64,000 bases of DNA from Diploscapter coronatus (Eukaryota > Nematoda > Chromadorea > Rhabditida > Rhabditidae): assembly GCA_964036155.1 (NCBI GenBank), contig OZ038423.1, forward strand, positions 29,093,249-29,157,248, written 5' to 3'. A model generated the notes under the pieces. The model saw only the letters and a program-made list of their open reading frames with translations. It made no database searches and was not told where the DNA came from. Positions within the stretch are counted from its first letter, which is position 1. Each line of letters starts with the position of its first letter. Positions 13,401-26,472 of the stretch are shown piece by piece. The translations under genes and the position numbers were made by a program.

Positions 13401-16400
13401 CGAAATATATAGTTTTATTAAACACTGACAAATATGAGGGAACAACAAAATACCTAATTCGGCTATTTATACATTAAGATAAAAACCAGAGAAAATATCT
13501 GCTGGGGTGCATCTTCTTGCGATCTTCTGAATATACAAAAAAAAAATAGCTGCGATTATAGATTATAAAATAAGACTTCATAAAATATTAAAGTTACTTG
13601 AGAAAAATGTCAATATAAAGGCTGTAATAACTTGATCGCAACAATATTCTCATTTCAGCAGAAAATCACACTATCACAGCCTGTCCGCGGCATTATCATT
13701 CTGTTCGTTTCTTCAACAAAGACTTCGTTTGCCTTAGCAAGAATTCTCCAATTACTCAAAGATCTAGTATCAAATTTGGTGGGTTTTTGTCGTGTCTCAC
13801 GCCTCAATATCAAAATTGTCCCGAGGGTTATGCTCAGATCAAGTTTAGTTATGTATATATCACAACTGACGTCTTATGCCCTTTGTTTATTTGTGCATTG
13901 TCTAAAGCGCTGGACAGTGATATGAAAGCACCTAAAATTAATCTGCCTCCTTATTCTCTCTCCATTTCTTCCAATAAGACTGATGTTTTGTATTTTGGCG
14001 GAGCTTATGGAAATATGACGTTTAAATTCGTTGACCAAAAGAACAGTTCGTTCGGCAATGGCAATATGAGGATAGCTGAACAAGAACTGCAAACTCGCCT
14101 GAAGAATGATCCAGACTACAGGGGCAATTTCTTCGTTGATAACCCTATTACTGGTCAACCTTCTTGCCCGATTGGATTCGAATCGATTCTGCTGTATGCG
14201 AAAAACATCACTCTCTATATCAAAGAGAAATCCTTGTCTGAATTCGACCATGAGCTAGTTTGGGTACGTTATTTTAGCAGATTGAACTCATTTTGAACTT
14301 CCATAAATTTAGGACGGCAATGTTACCGCAATCAGAACTCTCAATGAGGATAAAAACGTCTCTTGCAGAGTTCATTTTAACTATGGAATGTACTGGTGTA
14401 AAAGAGATCGAGATTTGCCTCCGCCGAAGGATTCGGACATTGCACTTTTTGGCGGAGTTTACAAAGGTTTGTATTAAGAAGAATATGTAATTATGATTAG
14501 TTGAAATTTCATAAATCCTTAGTCTGTAAAATTCAGCGATATTTGTAAAGTCTGTCCAGCATAGTTCTGGATAACAAGCGAAATATATAGCGCTTTATTA
14601 AACACTGAAAAATATGAGGGAACAACAAAATACCTAATTCAGCCATTTATATATAGTCGATTCTGAGTAAATGGATACTGCATACATTTTGCAACTTGGG
14701 TTGCTCAAGCTCTGCCCACTTTTTCCTGCCCTGCGAATTGCATCGTCCCCCCATTTTCAAATGATTTTTTTTTCGATTTTTCTCAACATTTTCGTGAAAA
14801 ATCTTTATAATTATATCCTAATTATCTCTCTAATTGACTAATTAACTCTGTAGAGCGGTACTTCATCGATTTTTCGTTTTGAGCCATTTTATCGTCAGAA
14901 ATAACGTGTTTTTAATTTTTCAAGTTTGAAAACGAAAAGTAGCTAGTTTATTTTCTCCAACTAATTGAATATTGCACCTAATTAACCAGACAATTGGCCA
15001 TTTAGCTCTTTAGTGTTTGCTGTTCATTTTTCGATCGTAAATTTCGTGCAAATTTGACAATCTTCATGAAAACGTCTGATCAGCGACTATCTGTCCATCA
15101 ACTTGCAATTCGAATGATCTGATGACGACGACAACATCTGCATCTTGAAGGAATCGACAATTGACTCGATAAAAAGTGATCCTGATTTGAGAGAACAACT
15201 CGCTAAAAAAAAAAGAAAAATGAACAGCAAACATTAAAGAGAGTTAGTTGGTTAATTAGAGAGATAGTTAGGATATAATTATAGAGATTTTTCGCGAAAA
15301 TATAATTTGAAAATAGAAGGAATGACGCAATTTGGCAAGGCAGGAAAAGTGGGTGGAGCCTGAGCAACCCAAGTTGCAAAATATATGCAGTATCCACTTA
15401 CTCAGAATCGACTATATTACGATTTAAAAAACTAGAGAAGGTATCTGCTAGAGTACATCTTCTCCTCAGGGTTATTGAAATCTTCTGAATATACAAAAAA
15501 TAGCTGCAATTATAGATTATAAAATAAGACTTCATAAATTCATAAGATATCGAAGTTACTTGAGGGAAAACATTAATATACAAATTACGATAACTTGGTC
15601 GCAACAATATTCTCATTTTCTCATTTCAGCAGAAAATCACACTACCACAAACTGCCCACTGCATTATCAGTCTGTTCGTCTCTTCAGCAACACCTTCATT
15701 TGCCTTAGCAGGAGTTCTCCAATTGCTCAAAAATCTAGCATCGAATTTGGCGGATTTTCGTCGTGTTTCACGTCCCAATATCAAAGTTGTCCCGAGGGTT
15801 ATTCTCAAACCAAGTTGAATTCCAAAAGAGACAATGAAAGTGACATCTTATGTCCTGCGTTTATTTGCACATTGTCTAAAACGCCGGACAGTGATATGAA
15901 AGCACCTAAAATTAATCTGCCTCCTTATTTTCCCTCCATTTTTTCCAATAAGACTGATGTTCCGTATTTTGGAGGAACTTATATAAACTCAACGTTTGAA
16001 TTCGTTGACCAGCAGAACAGTTCGTTCGACAATGATAATATGAGGATGGTAGAGCAAACACTGCAAACTCGACTGAAGGACGACCCAGGCTTCAGGGACG
16101 ATTTATTCTCTGATAACCCGATTACTGGCCAACCTTCTTGTCCAATTGGGTTCGAGTCGGTTCTGCTATATGCGAAAAACACCACTGTATATGCCAAAGA
16201 GAAATTCTTGTCTGGGTTAGACTATGAGCTAGTTTGGGTACGTTATTTTGGCAGATTGAATTCATTTGGAACCATAAATTTAGGATGACAATGTTACCGC
16301 GATCGGAATTCTCAGTGAGGATAAAAACGTTTCCTTCAGAATTCATCGTAACTATGGAGTGTACTGGTGCAAAAGAGATCGAAATTTGCCTCCGCCGAAG

Positions 16401-17093
16401 GATTCGGACATTGCACTTTTCGGCGGAGTTTACACAGGTTTGTATTAAGGAGAACGTGTAATCATGATTAGTTGAAATTCCACTAGTTAGTTTATAAAAT
16501 TCAACGATATTTGCAGTCTGTCCAACACAATTTGAATAACAAGCAAAATATATAGTACTTTATCAAGCATTGGAAACTATGAAGGAACAAAAAAAAATGC
16601 CTAATTCATCCATTTACGTATTAAGATAAAAATCTGAGAAAATATCTTCTGGGATGCAGTTCCTCCCCAGGATTTATTGAGATCTTCTGAATATACAAAA
16701 AAATAGCTGTGATTATAGATTATAAAATAAGAATTCATAAAATATCGAAGTTACTTGAGGGAAAACATTAATATACAAATTACGATAACTTGGTCGCAAC
16801 AATATTCTCATTTTCTCATTTCAGCAGAAAATCACACTACCACAAACTGCCCACTGCATTATCAGTCTGTTCGTCTCTTCAGCAACACCTTCATTTGCCT
16901 TAGCAGGAATTCTTCAATTGCTCAAAAATCTAGCATCGAATTTGGCGGATTTTCGTCGTGTTTCACGTCCCAATATCAAAGTTGTCCCGAGGGTTATGCT
17001 CAGACCAAATTCGATATTAAAAAAAGCGAAACTGGCGTCTTATGTCCTTTACTTATTTGCACATTGTCTAAAGCGCCGGATAGTGGACAGTAA
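10406..17093 (+). CDS. MACPF / perforin-2 (MPEG1)-like protein with amplified P2-type units
   Basis: Exons: 10406-10490, 10745-10875, 11106-11837, 12076-12282, 12775-13089, 13139-13292, 13659-14263, 14313-14466, 15630-16237, 16284-16437, 16825-17093; 1137 aa, all phases agree. Residues 1-20 are a signal peptide. GFGWDGL closes exon 2, then the MACPF domain (about 73-385) has SQCKTTEDGEYLIPNGV and the hallmark YGTHFVT near residue 223. GCTNPKAVNFNFQ leads into repeated P2-type units built from YFGGxY, NPITGQPSCPIGFES, YWCKRD, PPKDSDIALFGGVY, CPEGYxQ and LCPxFIC. MPEG1 proteins are pore-forming antibacterial effectors with one P2 region and usually a C-terminal membrane anchor. Here the P2-like part occurs in serial copies and no anchor is seen, so a secreted or lumenal form is inferred. 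The last unit is cut short by a frameshift. Confidence 0.85.
14654..15414. mobile_element. MITE (foldback, TA target duplication) inside unit B intron
   Basis: Inverted termini TAGTCGATTCTGAGTAA (14654-14670) and TTACTCAGAATCGACTA (15398-15414), flanked by TA on both sides. The inverted homology continues inward with mismatches for roughly 190 bp (for example TTGCAACTTGGGTTGCTCA on the left and its complement on the right). An extra inner inverted pair, GTTTGCTGTTCATTTTT near 15015 and AAAAATGAACAGCAAAC near 15216, is present. No transposase is encoded. Introns A and C show the empty site at the corresponding place, so the insertion came after the duplication. The TA duplication fits Tc1/mariner-type mobilisation (inference). 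Confidence 0.85.
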
Positions 17094-17178
17094 TATGGAA
17101 GCACTTAAAATTAATCTGCCTCCTTATTTTTCATACATTTCTTCCAATAAGACTGATCCACCAGAAATTATTATATAA
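17094..17178 (+). pseudogene. Out-of-frame remainder of the last P2-type unit
   Basis: Downstream of the TAA at 17091 the unit continues in another frame with EALKINLPPYFSYISSNKTD, matching APKINLPPY..SNKTD of units A and B. The frame change comes from a 7-nt insertion just before the stop. The similarity ends near 17157. Confidence 0.7.
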
Positions 17179-18422
17179 TCAGGAAACATAGATTCTAGTA
17201 TAAATCATCTTTTATTTACCTAAATGTTCACATTGAAGAGATTTTGAAGGCCGTTCGTGATATTCACCTACACTCATTTGTATATAATTGATTGGGAGAG
17301 AACGTCGATATCCAAAAAGTTACGCTATTCGTCTCGTTTCTCTTCTACGCGACTCACTACTTCGTTCCTTCAAATTCGAACTCTAATTGCTACACGAATA
17401 TCGACTTTCTCTTCAATCAACGATAACATTAAAAATTTGGAGAATATTTGTGATTATGATGATAATAAAAATGAATGATTCAATTTTTTAGGTTAATTAG
17501 TAAGTAGACTTCAATCGATTGTTATGTTATGAAAATTTCGGTGTTTGGACTTCGTATAACAATAAACTATTTTATGATCTATAAATAGAAATGTCAGAAT
17601 GCCAAAATTAACACTCGAACTATGTATTGAAAATTTTCGATCACTTTTCTTAAAAAACGAAAATTATAATTTCGTAATTTCATTCTGTCCAAGACCTACT
17701 TCTATTCCGCGGCAATTCCAATATGTTTCGTTCTTCTTAGTCGAAGCAAATAAGACTTCTCATACCGAGATTCCTCCTGAAAAATTCGGAAGCAATTCTA
17801 ACCCTGTTGTTTTTGATTTTTTCAATGCCGAAATTAGCTTACAATGCGCAATGAACAGAAATAATTTATTCCTCGTCACCAAGTCTACACGTTATAAAAT
17901 ACAAAATGTACATGAAGTTGACCAAGGCAGTGGACCAGAGAATCAGGTCTTTGGCAGTTGTTGATTCAACAGGATCAGAGCTAAAATGCCAATAATATTT
18001 TAAACAAAGTTATCTATAGAATTTTATGTTTAGCGAGAGTTCTTGGAAAATTCACCAAATTTGGAGATGGAATGTTCTTATTTTCGTCTGTTTCAAAAAT
18101 ATTCCAACTCGTGAAAAATTTGAATACATCATCAAATGGTACAAGCTATCGACAAATGTATGCCACTTCTGAATCTTTACCCTTCTGGAGCAGACAGGTT
18201 CTTCATTTCTTTATCGAAGTTCAATTGTTGTTTGATGGAGGATCTTTAATTTTAAAGGAAAAAACGTAGAATTTTGATGTTTCGAAAAAGTGAAGACATG
18301 AAAATGACATAACTTTTTCATCGGTTTATGCGCATTGAGGATGTATTCAAATTTTTTTAAGGTCAGCCACTTCGTGGAAAGCAGAAAATTCAGAAACACT
18401 GATATTTTCATCTAAAGTCTCG
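17179..18422. other. Non-coding / unassigned, between perforin-2-like gene and collagen
   Basis: AT-rich. A 121-codon open frame (17599-17964, +) starts MPKLTLELCIENF and has no recognisable domain. It is longer than expected by chance in such AT-rich DNA and could be a small gene or a decayed exon, but no splice or trans-splice site clearly supports it. The rest shows nothing I can name. Confidence 0.4.
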
Positions 18423-21400
18423 TCAAAAGATTGATTTAAAGATACTTACAAGGCGATATGCCGTGGCGGCGCCCGGTGGTGAGGCGTATCTCGGGAAGTT
18501 GCCGAACGGATTTGGGGGTGTCTGCAACTGTCACATTTAGCGTATGACTACTGCCTAATAAGATGGTGCTAAATTTACCCGTCGTAGCATTTCACCGACT
18601 GGTAGTGCTCCATAGGACCCAGATGCCATAACTCGGACATTGTATCCCTGAAATAGGTAACGCAATTGATGAGAAATAAATATTCGTACTTTTGGCTAAT
18701 GACAAATCCCGAATTCACATTTTTCAGTTGATCTCGTCTTCTTTGAAAGGAGTTTTTTTTCTTCTTTTTCTTGAGAGATGTTCATTGATATCTCACAGGA
18801 AAAGTTAGGAACAGAATCTTGACGATGTCATAATTTTCATCATTTAATATTTTGCAATTAAAAAAAACTTGCATTTTTTCTCGAGTTTTTCGACTAACTT
18901 AATTCCTTACCTGTCTTGTTTGGAGCTGCCTGGAGTAGCTGGTTGGTGCGTGCGCTCTGGCCCCAGCATACTGTGAATGCTGCTGCGTTGCGGGGACATG
19001 CTCGTGCTGCGACGACTCAATCGCTGCATTGGAATGGCCTGCAGACGGGCCGGACGACTGACTTCTGTAGGACTGAGACGTGGACGGTGCGGAGGCACCA
19101 AAGTGCGAGGACAAAGAACCGCCACCGACGCCGCTGTAGTCGTTGCTGTTGGATCGGTCTGAAGTAGTACTTTATCAATATGTGTGTTTGGCATTTCATT
19201 TTCTTTCTATCGCCTGTCAAAAAGTAGTTCGTTTGTGTGCTGATAACAATTTGTAGTTTAGTAAAAAAATCTCCTTAACCATTATAATTCACGGTGAAAA
19301 ATGTCAATTCTTTTTGATCTCCACCCACACCTACCCGCAATACTCATTCAGTTTCTTCACAAATTTTGATTTTGCAAAACTAGCTTTAGATTACGACTAG
19401 GTGGATGATTACGAGGGGTCCGATATTGCTTGCGGTAAGTACTCAAAAAATATGTGTAGATGTTCTGTTCGTTGTGAATGGCAAAGGGTTGTTCTTGACA
19501 ATAATGGCTTCAGCGCTTGTTTTCCAAGTTGACTGAAGACCCTTTTTATCACAACACGGAGGGAATTTTGACGTTTGTGTTAGACGTAACAAACGGAAGA
19601 ACGATATTTTTCTCCAACATATCCAATTATTTTCTATAATATACCTCTATTCCTAGATTCCACAGGTCTGTCGGCATATCCGAGTGCCTCGAGTTGCGCG
19701 GCGTCGTAGCCCGGCTTTCTTCCTGCTGGACGGTGCGCAGTCTCATAGCCGGATGCCTGTTGCGAGTTGTCGCGGAAGTTTCCGGCAGCCGAGTAGTCGC
19801 CAGCATGTTTGGGTGTTATCGGCTGAATCTCTTTGTAGTCGATTGTCTGAGGTCTGTCGGGCAGGTCAGAATAGGAAGGCAGCGGAACTAGAGAGTCGTC
19901 GAAATTTCCGGTTGGTGGCTGAAGATTCGCGCTGTGAGAATAACCAGATTTAGAGGAATATGCTCTAGAAGATTGACTTCCAGAACTGTCGTAGCTCGAA
20001 GAAGTAGGAGCAGGGTGGGGAGCTGAGGGTCGTCTCAATTCAGAGCTGTACGAGTTGCTGATCAATTGCTCAGGCAATTCGCCGTATTCGGTGCGTGGGT
20101 CGCTATAGGTGCCCGGCGGAATATGCGAGGGTCGATCGTTTGATGGAGTGCAGTGCGAGCAGGAGCCTAAAATCCGATAAATGGTAATTGAAGATGAAAT
20201 ACTCAAGTTCGAAAATCTTGAAGGGTGAAGAAAGAAGACGAGCAATGATCTCGAAAAATGCTATTCCACGCGCTATCCCCTAACATAGCTCATAACAAAC
20301 TGTGCGACACTCTGAACATCAAATATTTACGAGTCAAATGGCATAGAATGAAAATCTGAAACCCCTTCAACCCTAGAGCCTATTTCGCCTGAACTCGATG
20401 TCACTATAAACTCGAAACGCCAACGAACTCATCTCAAACGATAGGAGATACCGAGATACAAGAGGAAGAATTTGGTATATGAACTTGGTCATTTGGATAT
20501 GAAGGAAACTTCTTATTCCTTGCTTCAAAAATTTCACGTTTCATGTCTGATACTTTAATCTCCGTACTCAAACTTTTGTAGTCAACATGTTTAATAAACC
20601 AGGAAATTTTGTCATCGAAAAGAAAATATTTTCGCCTAAAAAGTGATAAGAAAATTGGACGCTTCAAAGTTTGAATGATATCAAAAACGTAAAGGGGTAC
20701 TGCGTAAATAGGCCTCAATATGTATCGACGAAGAAGTGCGTTTTGACGCGATAAAGCAGTTTTCTAGAAGATGAAGAGATGAATTGATGTGGCGTTCGTT
20801 CTAAATTCAAGAATTCAAAAAGCGCCCATTTCCGATTTCCTTCTTCTTCGATATTTCTCTCACTTCTCATTGTCAATTGACCTCTACAAGCGAAGAGGCA
20901 AAGCATCAAACGCCTTTTCATCGACGATGATTGTTGTCCTTGGGAGAGACTAAAGAAACGTGAAAAGGAAGGAGAAAAAAGGGAAGGGATGGAAAACTGA
21001 GAAAGATGCAAACAGATGAGAGTCGCCATTCAGACTATTCGAACGTGAAAAACCGCCAAACTCAAAAACTACCGCGATTTGTGCATTGTGAAGAGGAAAT
21101 ACAGTCTACTATTCGAACTATTCGAAATTGTCAATGGGTTTTAGAATGTTCGAGAAGTTAAAGGTCAAAGAAAAATAGATTTTTTCTTTTAAATTGTCAA
21201 AGCAATGATGAAACTCGCTTGAATAATATGAATTGACAGACGGTTTATAAGATATGAAACGACGGCACGGTCTTTTTAGAATATGACGTCGCGATTCTCT
21301 AAACAAAAAAGAATGGCGCTTCCTAATCAATTGAAAATAGTGTTATATTCTAAAATGGTTGTCCCATAGAATGCCGTCGTGTCTTATTCAAGTTGTCACA

Positions 21401-24400
21401 TCGACAATAAGAATTACCGATCAACCTAGGGAACTAGTGGTGAATCAATAAATCAGCAAAGCCTTTTTGACAGGCAAACGGAGCGACGCTGGTCTATGAA
21501 GATCGGGCAATTACTTTTATGGTAGAAGAAGATTTCCTCATATGGATGGATCAACGAACAAACGACAATAACTTGAGGATCAACCTAATTCCTTGTTCGA
21601 ATGAATCATATGAAAGCTTCACTGAGATGCTGCGTAAAAGATAGGAATCTTTTTTACCTAGTTTTGACCAAAGATTGAAATTTGTTTTGTTTTGCGAGAA
21701 GAACTTAGAAGACGAAATCAATCGATTAGATTTTATCACAATTCATTCTTCAAAAGGTGATTGATAGTGAAAAATAATTTACCTTTGACTCCGACCGGAC
21801 CGATCGTACCAGGAGGCTGAAATTTACGATACTTTATTTCAAAAACAAATTAACCAACCCCAGGATTCCCTCTTCTACCTTCGCGTCCTCTGTAAATCAC
21901 CTCATCGGTTTTTAATTCATGAAAATTTAAACCTTTCGCCTGGTGCTCCCTAAAATATATTTTAAACATATTTTTAAAGAGATAATTACAAACCGGTGAT
22001 CCTTTTATGCCTTGCCTACCAGGAAGACCATCTCTGAAATCGTCAAAATTAGAGCGCCTTAGTTTTTAAAGAGAAAAAATCATGTGTTACGGAAAAAAAT
22101 TGCCATTTCCTTACACACAGATCTAGGACAACTATCGACTTCTTTGCTCGAAAATGGCAAATATTTGCTCTGTGTGATGGCGAGTTTTGTCCGGAACTTT
22201 CACCTCTTTCTTTTTCTTCTTCCCGACCTCTCATCGTTTTATCATCGCGCAAAATTCACCCATTCTTTTCACTTTCAGGATATGAATTAAGATGGATTTG
22301 ATACGGACTTTGAAAGGAGATCAGTGAAAATCACATGAAATAGAGCTGAATGGGTTCACTTTTGAGACGATAATGGAATAAAGATATGAAATAAGTAAAC
22401 GAAGAAGGGAAAAAGGAATGGATTACATGACGACTGATGTTGGAAATTCTCATCTTTGTTTCTCTTCCCTCTTTTTCATATTTGTTACTTTCTTTATCTC
22501 TCAACCTTCTCATATTCTACATTCTCACGATGCTCTCTATTTCTCTAGATAAAATGAGAAGATCAAAATAGACATGGATGATGAAATAGTACTGATAATG
22601 AAGAGGAAGAAAGAAAGGGAACCAAAATCGCCGGTGGTCAAATAGGAAAATGGGAAATGAAGAGAGACGAAGAGTGAACAGAAAATGAGAAAAGGAATGA
22701 ATAGAGTCAAACAGACCAACAGAGACGAGCCGGCTTGGCTACTTTCCCTTTTCTCTTTCTCTCTTCTCTATCATTGCATCGTTATCCCTAAATTTTATAT
22801 TTTTGCCTCTTTTTATAAGCGCATCAAAATTATCTGCTCGTAGCGAAAGACGCGACCGAAAATCGTGCCATTATCTAAATATGTTGCCCTTAATCGATGC
22901 TTTGTGTTTTCAATTTCAAATGTACGGCGCCAAATGAAGATAATCTTCTACGCAGTAAACAAACGGCTAAACTATGAAATATGTTAAGTGGTGAAATTAT
23001 GAAGCTGTACTGATAAAAGTTTGCTGAATTTTCCTATCCAGTATAAATTTAACATTCCATCTAGGAGTGCTTTCAATGTAAAAGAAAATTGAGTGCTGAT
23101 ATCCGTATTGTTAAAATGAAATGAGTTAGAATAGATTTGAATTGAAATTTGTGCTCCATATTTACATACTCACTCTCGAAATTATTGGTCACGATTTTGC
23201 TCTAAAGATGGGTTATTTTCAGGGTTCGATTCTGATTGAGAAAAATTCGAATAATTTGACTTAGTATGGGAAAAATATCCCGATTTCGAATAAAAAAATC
23301 TCAAATCCGTTTTCCTATCAACCCAAATTGGTGCCCTAAAAGAGTACGCGCATACTATTGACTTTTCATCCCACTTTTCAGCTTTGAATTGATAAGAATA
23401 GCTTCGAAAGATGATAAATGATCAAGCTAGTGATAAATCGACGCAGAAAAATGAACATCAATGAATAGAATAGATCTTTTTTGTATATGAGAAAAAGAAT
23501 TTCCATTGAAATGAATCAAATTATCGATCGTCTAGTCGAAACTAACGCAATGATTTTGAATTTCCCAGCAAAAGAAAGAAAATCATTTGATGAGATGTTT
23601 TCTTTGAAAAACATGCGGGAAAGTTGAATGAATGAATGATTGAAATTTCGTGTATAATGGCGATGAAACCGATCATATGTTGTGAGAAAATGATTTTTAT
23701 TTGAAATTCTACCCAATTCATCCACATTCTACGTAGAAAACTCACCAACTTTTCTGCTTGATAATATTTCACCCTCAAACTTGTAAATTTTACAAAACAC
23801 GAAAAAAATAACGAGAACGAGAAGGAGAAGGAGGAAAACAGGTTTGAGAGACAGATAATTCACGCTGGCATAATTGCGAAATGAAAAAGTGCGCATGGAA
23901 GGGTAAGAGTTGTTATTCTGTCATTGAGGAAGGAAGGAAGAAAATATTTGTATCGAGTAGCACCTCTGTTCAAATTCGAGACGGCTGAATTATGATTTTT
24001 CTCGAACTATTTGAACATTCGAAAATTTTTACGTTATCTTCAGAAATATCTATTGCGTGAGAGTGTGATGGTATTTTGAATGAAGTCTCAATATTTCATA
24101 AATGAAATTTCGATAGATTGTCTATTGCCTGTGAATTATGGCAGGTACTTCAACCAAATAATGAAGAGAAAAGATGATGATGAAGAATCAAAATACGACT
24201 AAAATGTTGGTTCCTATTTAAAATCCATGAATGGAAGGAGATTCAAATGCAGATTATGAAATATGAAATTTTATAATATAAATGTCATCTCTCTCTTTTC
24301 TACTGGATGAATAGTTTCATAAATCGCCATCAAATAATGATTAAGATCAAATATTAGCAGATCAGCTAGTTTCGAAATTCTCAAAAATCACTACATCACA

Positions 24401-26472
24401 TGAAAGTATTAGTTTTTACTCGAAAAAATCAACGAAACGACATTCGAGTTTGAAAGTATCGAGTGATAGAGAATGAAGAATGAAGATAAAGATGAGAGGT
24501 ATGAGTGAAGGTGGGAAGAGGTAGGGAAAGAAAGACGATGGAACGTCACTAAACACTCGACTTTATGTTTTTACAGACAATGAAAACCTCGAAATGAATG
24601 AATGGCTGATTGTGGGGCAAGAAACGCATTTCTCATCATTGTGTATCAATGCTTTACAATCGAAAAATCTAGTTTCACTTTTTAAACATTTTTTACAAAG
24701 CTAACCTGCCAGGGTTTCCTGCAAGTAAGATGAAATTCAGAAATTCTTAGAGAGAATTATATGAATTTCAACCTGATCTGCCTCTCGGACCAATCTAAAA
24801 ATTCAAAACAATGGAATAGAAATTAAAAAAAAAATAGAATTACTTTTCCGACTCCTCCTTGCGGACCCTGAAATTTTTGTTTAAAAGATTTTTACTATGA
24901 AGAGCTAGTCTTCGTGAATTAAATTTTTTTAGCTCGTGTAAAATATTCATTCTAAAATGAAATCTTTTGTTCTATTTTCCGTAATAAACAGCAAAAATAA
25001 TTTACCTGTGGCGCTCCATTTATAACACTGCCTGGATCGCCTCTAGGGCCTTGCATCCCAATTTCACCGGGTTGACCTCTAGAATTGTTATCTAAGAATT
25101 TGCGAAAGATGAGATAATGATAACCTGACGCCGAATGGACCCTAAATTTACTATAATTAGATTTTCAGCACCTCTAAAAATACCTGTGGCCCTTTCATGC
25201 CATTCTGACCATCTAAAATCGGTAGAAATTGGCTTTATCGATCTCATTAAATTTCTTCCACTAAATCTAACCTTTTCCAGGTTCACCAGCAGCCCTGAAG
25301 ATTCGCTTTTTGAATTTACTTTTCGAAACGAAATAATTTCAAATACAAACCCTGGCATCCCCCGTGGTCCTAAAATTTAAAATAGAACTGTATTCATGAA
25401 TACAATAATCTTACCTTTTGGTCCCGGATATCCTGAAGCAAATATTCATAAATGATTTTCAAATCTTGGGACAGAATCTATTTCCGGTTGTGCAGTGAGT
25501 TTAACAAGCCGAGGTAATTTCATGCCCAGGATAAATAAATCATTTATGAATATCGAACCTGGTGGTCCTAAAATTAAACGTAATATTTTCAAGCCCAGGG
25601 ACGGAATGAACCAGGTGGCGCAGGTCCGCACTTCTGACAGTGTTTCTCCTCATCTGGCGTCTCGATGACGATGTACTTGCCGTCTCTTCCATTCGCGCCG
25701 TTTCTTCCGATCATTCCTGGCCTACCATCTTCTCCCTAGAATTACAAGCTTGCAGAAAATGTTGGAGGAGAAATTATCATAAGAAATGAGGTCATTTTTA
25801 TGTGATGCGATAAAATTTGAATCTATGGATCCATCATCGTGACAATATCTTAGATGAGTACCGGAAGTCCCTAAATTTACAGGGATTAAATTTGGAATGC
25901 TTTGAAAAAAAATACTTGGGGCCCTGGCATCCCAGGACCACCCATCTGACACGAACAGCATTGCCCAGCTTGCAGCTTCGAAGCGCCCATTCCATAAGCA
26001 GATCGCTTACCTCGAACATTCTCGTGCGCTAACTGATGCCAGATATCGTTCGAGTGTTGCTGAAAAGCTTGACTTCGAAATTGATCAATAAATATATCTA
26101 CACAATAAATGACTAGATTTACAGTACTCTCTTAAAAATTAATTTCATCAGAAAACGTTAAAAAAAATTTTTTTTTAAATAGTAACCAAATTTTGTGCAC
26201 GTAAAAGGCGAATCTCTATCAGAAGAAATTTACTATTTTCCAAAATTTCTATAGACTGTCATTTTTCCTAAACAGAACTGCACTCTTTGCTAATGGATAG
26301 AAGGCTTATTTATCCAATATTTTACATGACAATTATAGATGTTAGCCATCAGGATAGTATTGGTTCTCTGCACTTTCTGGAAGAAGAGAGGCAGAGTAAT
26401 TGTCACGGTCAGAAGAGCGCAGGTCGACAAGATTGTCGCTGCCACAGTCGCTGTTCGAGAATCCAGGTTCAT
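18423..26472 (-). CDS. Cuticle-type collagen with long Ser/Pro/Tyr/Gln-rich C-terminal tail
   Basis: At least 22 exons; 5' to 3': 26472-26326, 26059-25916, 25870-25862, 25735-25612, 25567-25559, 25432-25415, 25369-25351, 25294-25272, 25212-25184, 25141-25125, 25078-25006, 24867-24844, 24794-24773, 24718-24706, 22033-21994, 21949-21933, 21889-21859, 21816-21783, 20166-19645, 19158-18911, 18647-18579, 18521-. About 576 aa. The N-terminal membrane segment has TATVAATILSTCALLTVTI, then the cuticle-collagen box with a furin-like RGKR, CCSC, Gly-X-Y blocks, a mid cysteine pair (EKHCQKC), more Gly-X-Y and SCSHC. Ordinary cuticle collagens end soon after the last cysteines; here about 260 residues of tail follow, reminiscent of strut collagens (BLI type; inference). 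A TTTCAG lies 1 nt before the ATG, likely a spliced-leader site. The 3' end is uncertain: reading through gives a stop at 18423-18425, but a good donor follows 18450, so a further exon is possible. Confidence 0.8.
19646..20166 (-). other. Tail-encoding exon of the long collagen
   Basis: A single 522-nt exon (19645-20166) opens with SCSHCTP and encodes most of the non-collagenous tail, with runs such as PTSSSYDSSGSQSSRAYSS and tyrosines spaced through it. Tyr-rich tails could serve di-tyrosine crosslinking in cuticle (inference). Confidence 0.6.
20167..21782 (-). other. Intron of the long collagen
   Basis: AT-rich, with a purine-rich part around 20900-21010. No exon with Gly-X-Y spacing found. 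Confidence 0.6.
22034..24705 (-). other. Largest intron (2.7 kb) of the long collagen
   Basis: AT-rich with GAA/GAGA-rich stretches (for example 22330-22700 and 23820-23960). Open frames are low-complexity and I call none coding. It lies between an exon ending GNPGR and one beginning DGLPG. Confidence 0.6.

Larger units (their letters stand above)
13293..17178 (+). repeat. Tandem gene-internal duplication (intron + two exons per unit)
   Basis: Units A (13293-14466), B (14467-16437, enlarged by a 761-bp insertion) and C (16438-17178, truncated) each contain a related intron, a ~605-nt exon and a 154-nt exon (missing in C). Conserved intron marks are AACAACAAAATACCTAATTC (A and B; altered in C) and ATAGATTATAAAATAAG before the acceptor. 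B and C are almost identical through the start of the large exon, so C is the most recent copy. Exons 12775-13292 are the ancestral, first P2-type unit. Confidence 0.85.

Noticed and set aside
26030..26100. Separate short exon ending at the GTAAGC after 26010 in the long collagen
   Set aside because: Reading through gives the expected furin-type RGKR and CCSC cysteines in frame, so the apparent donor is not used.
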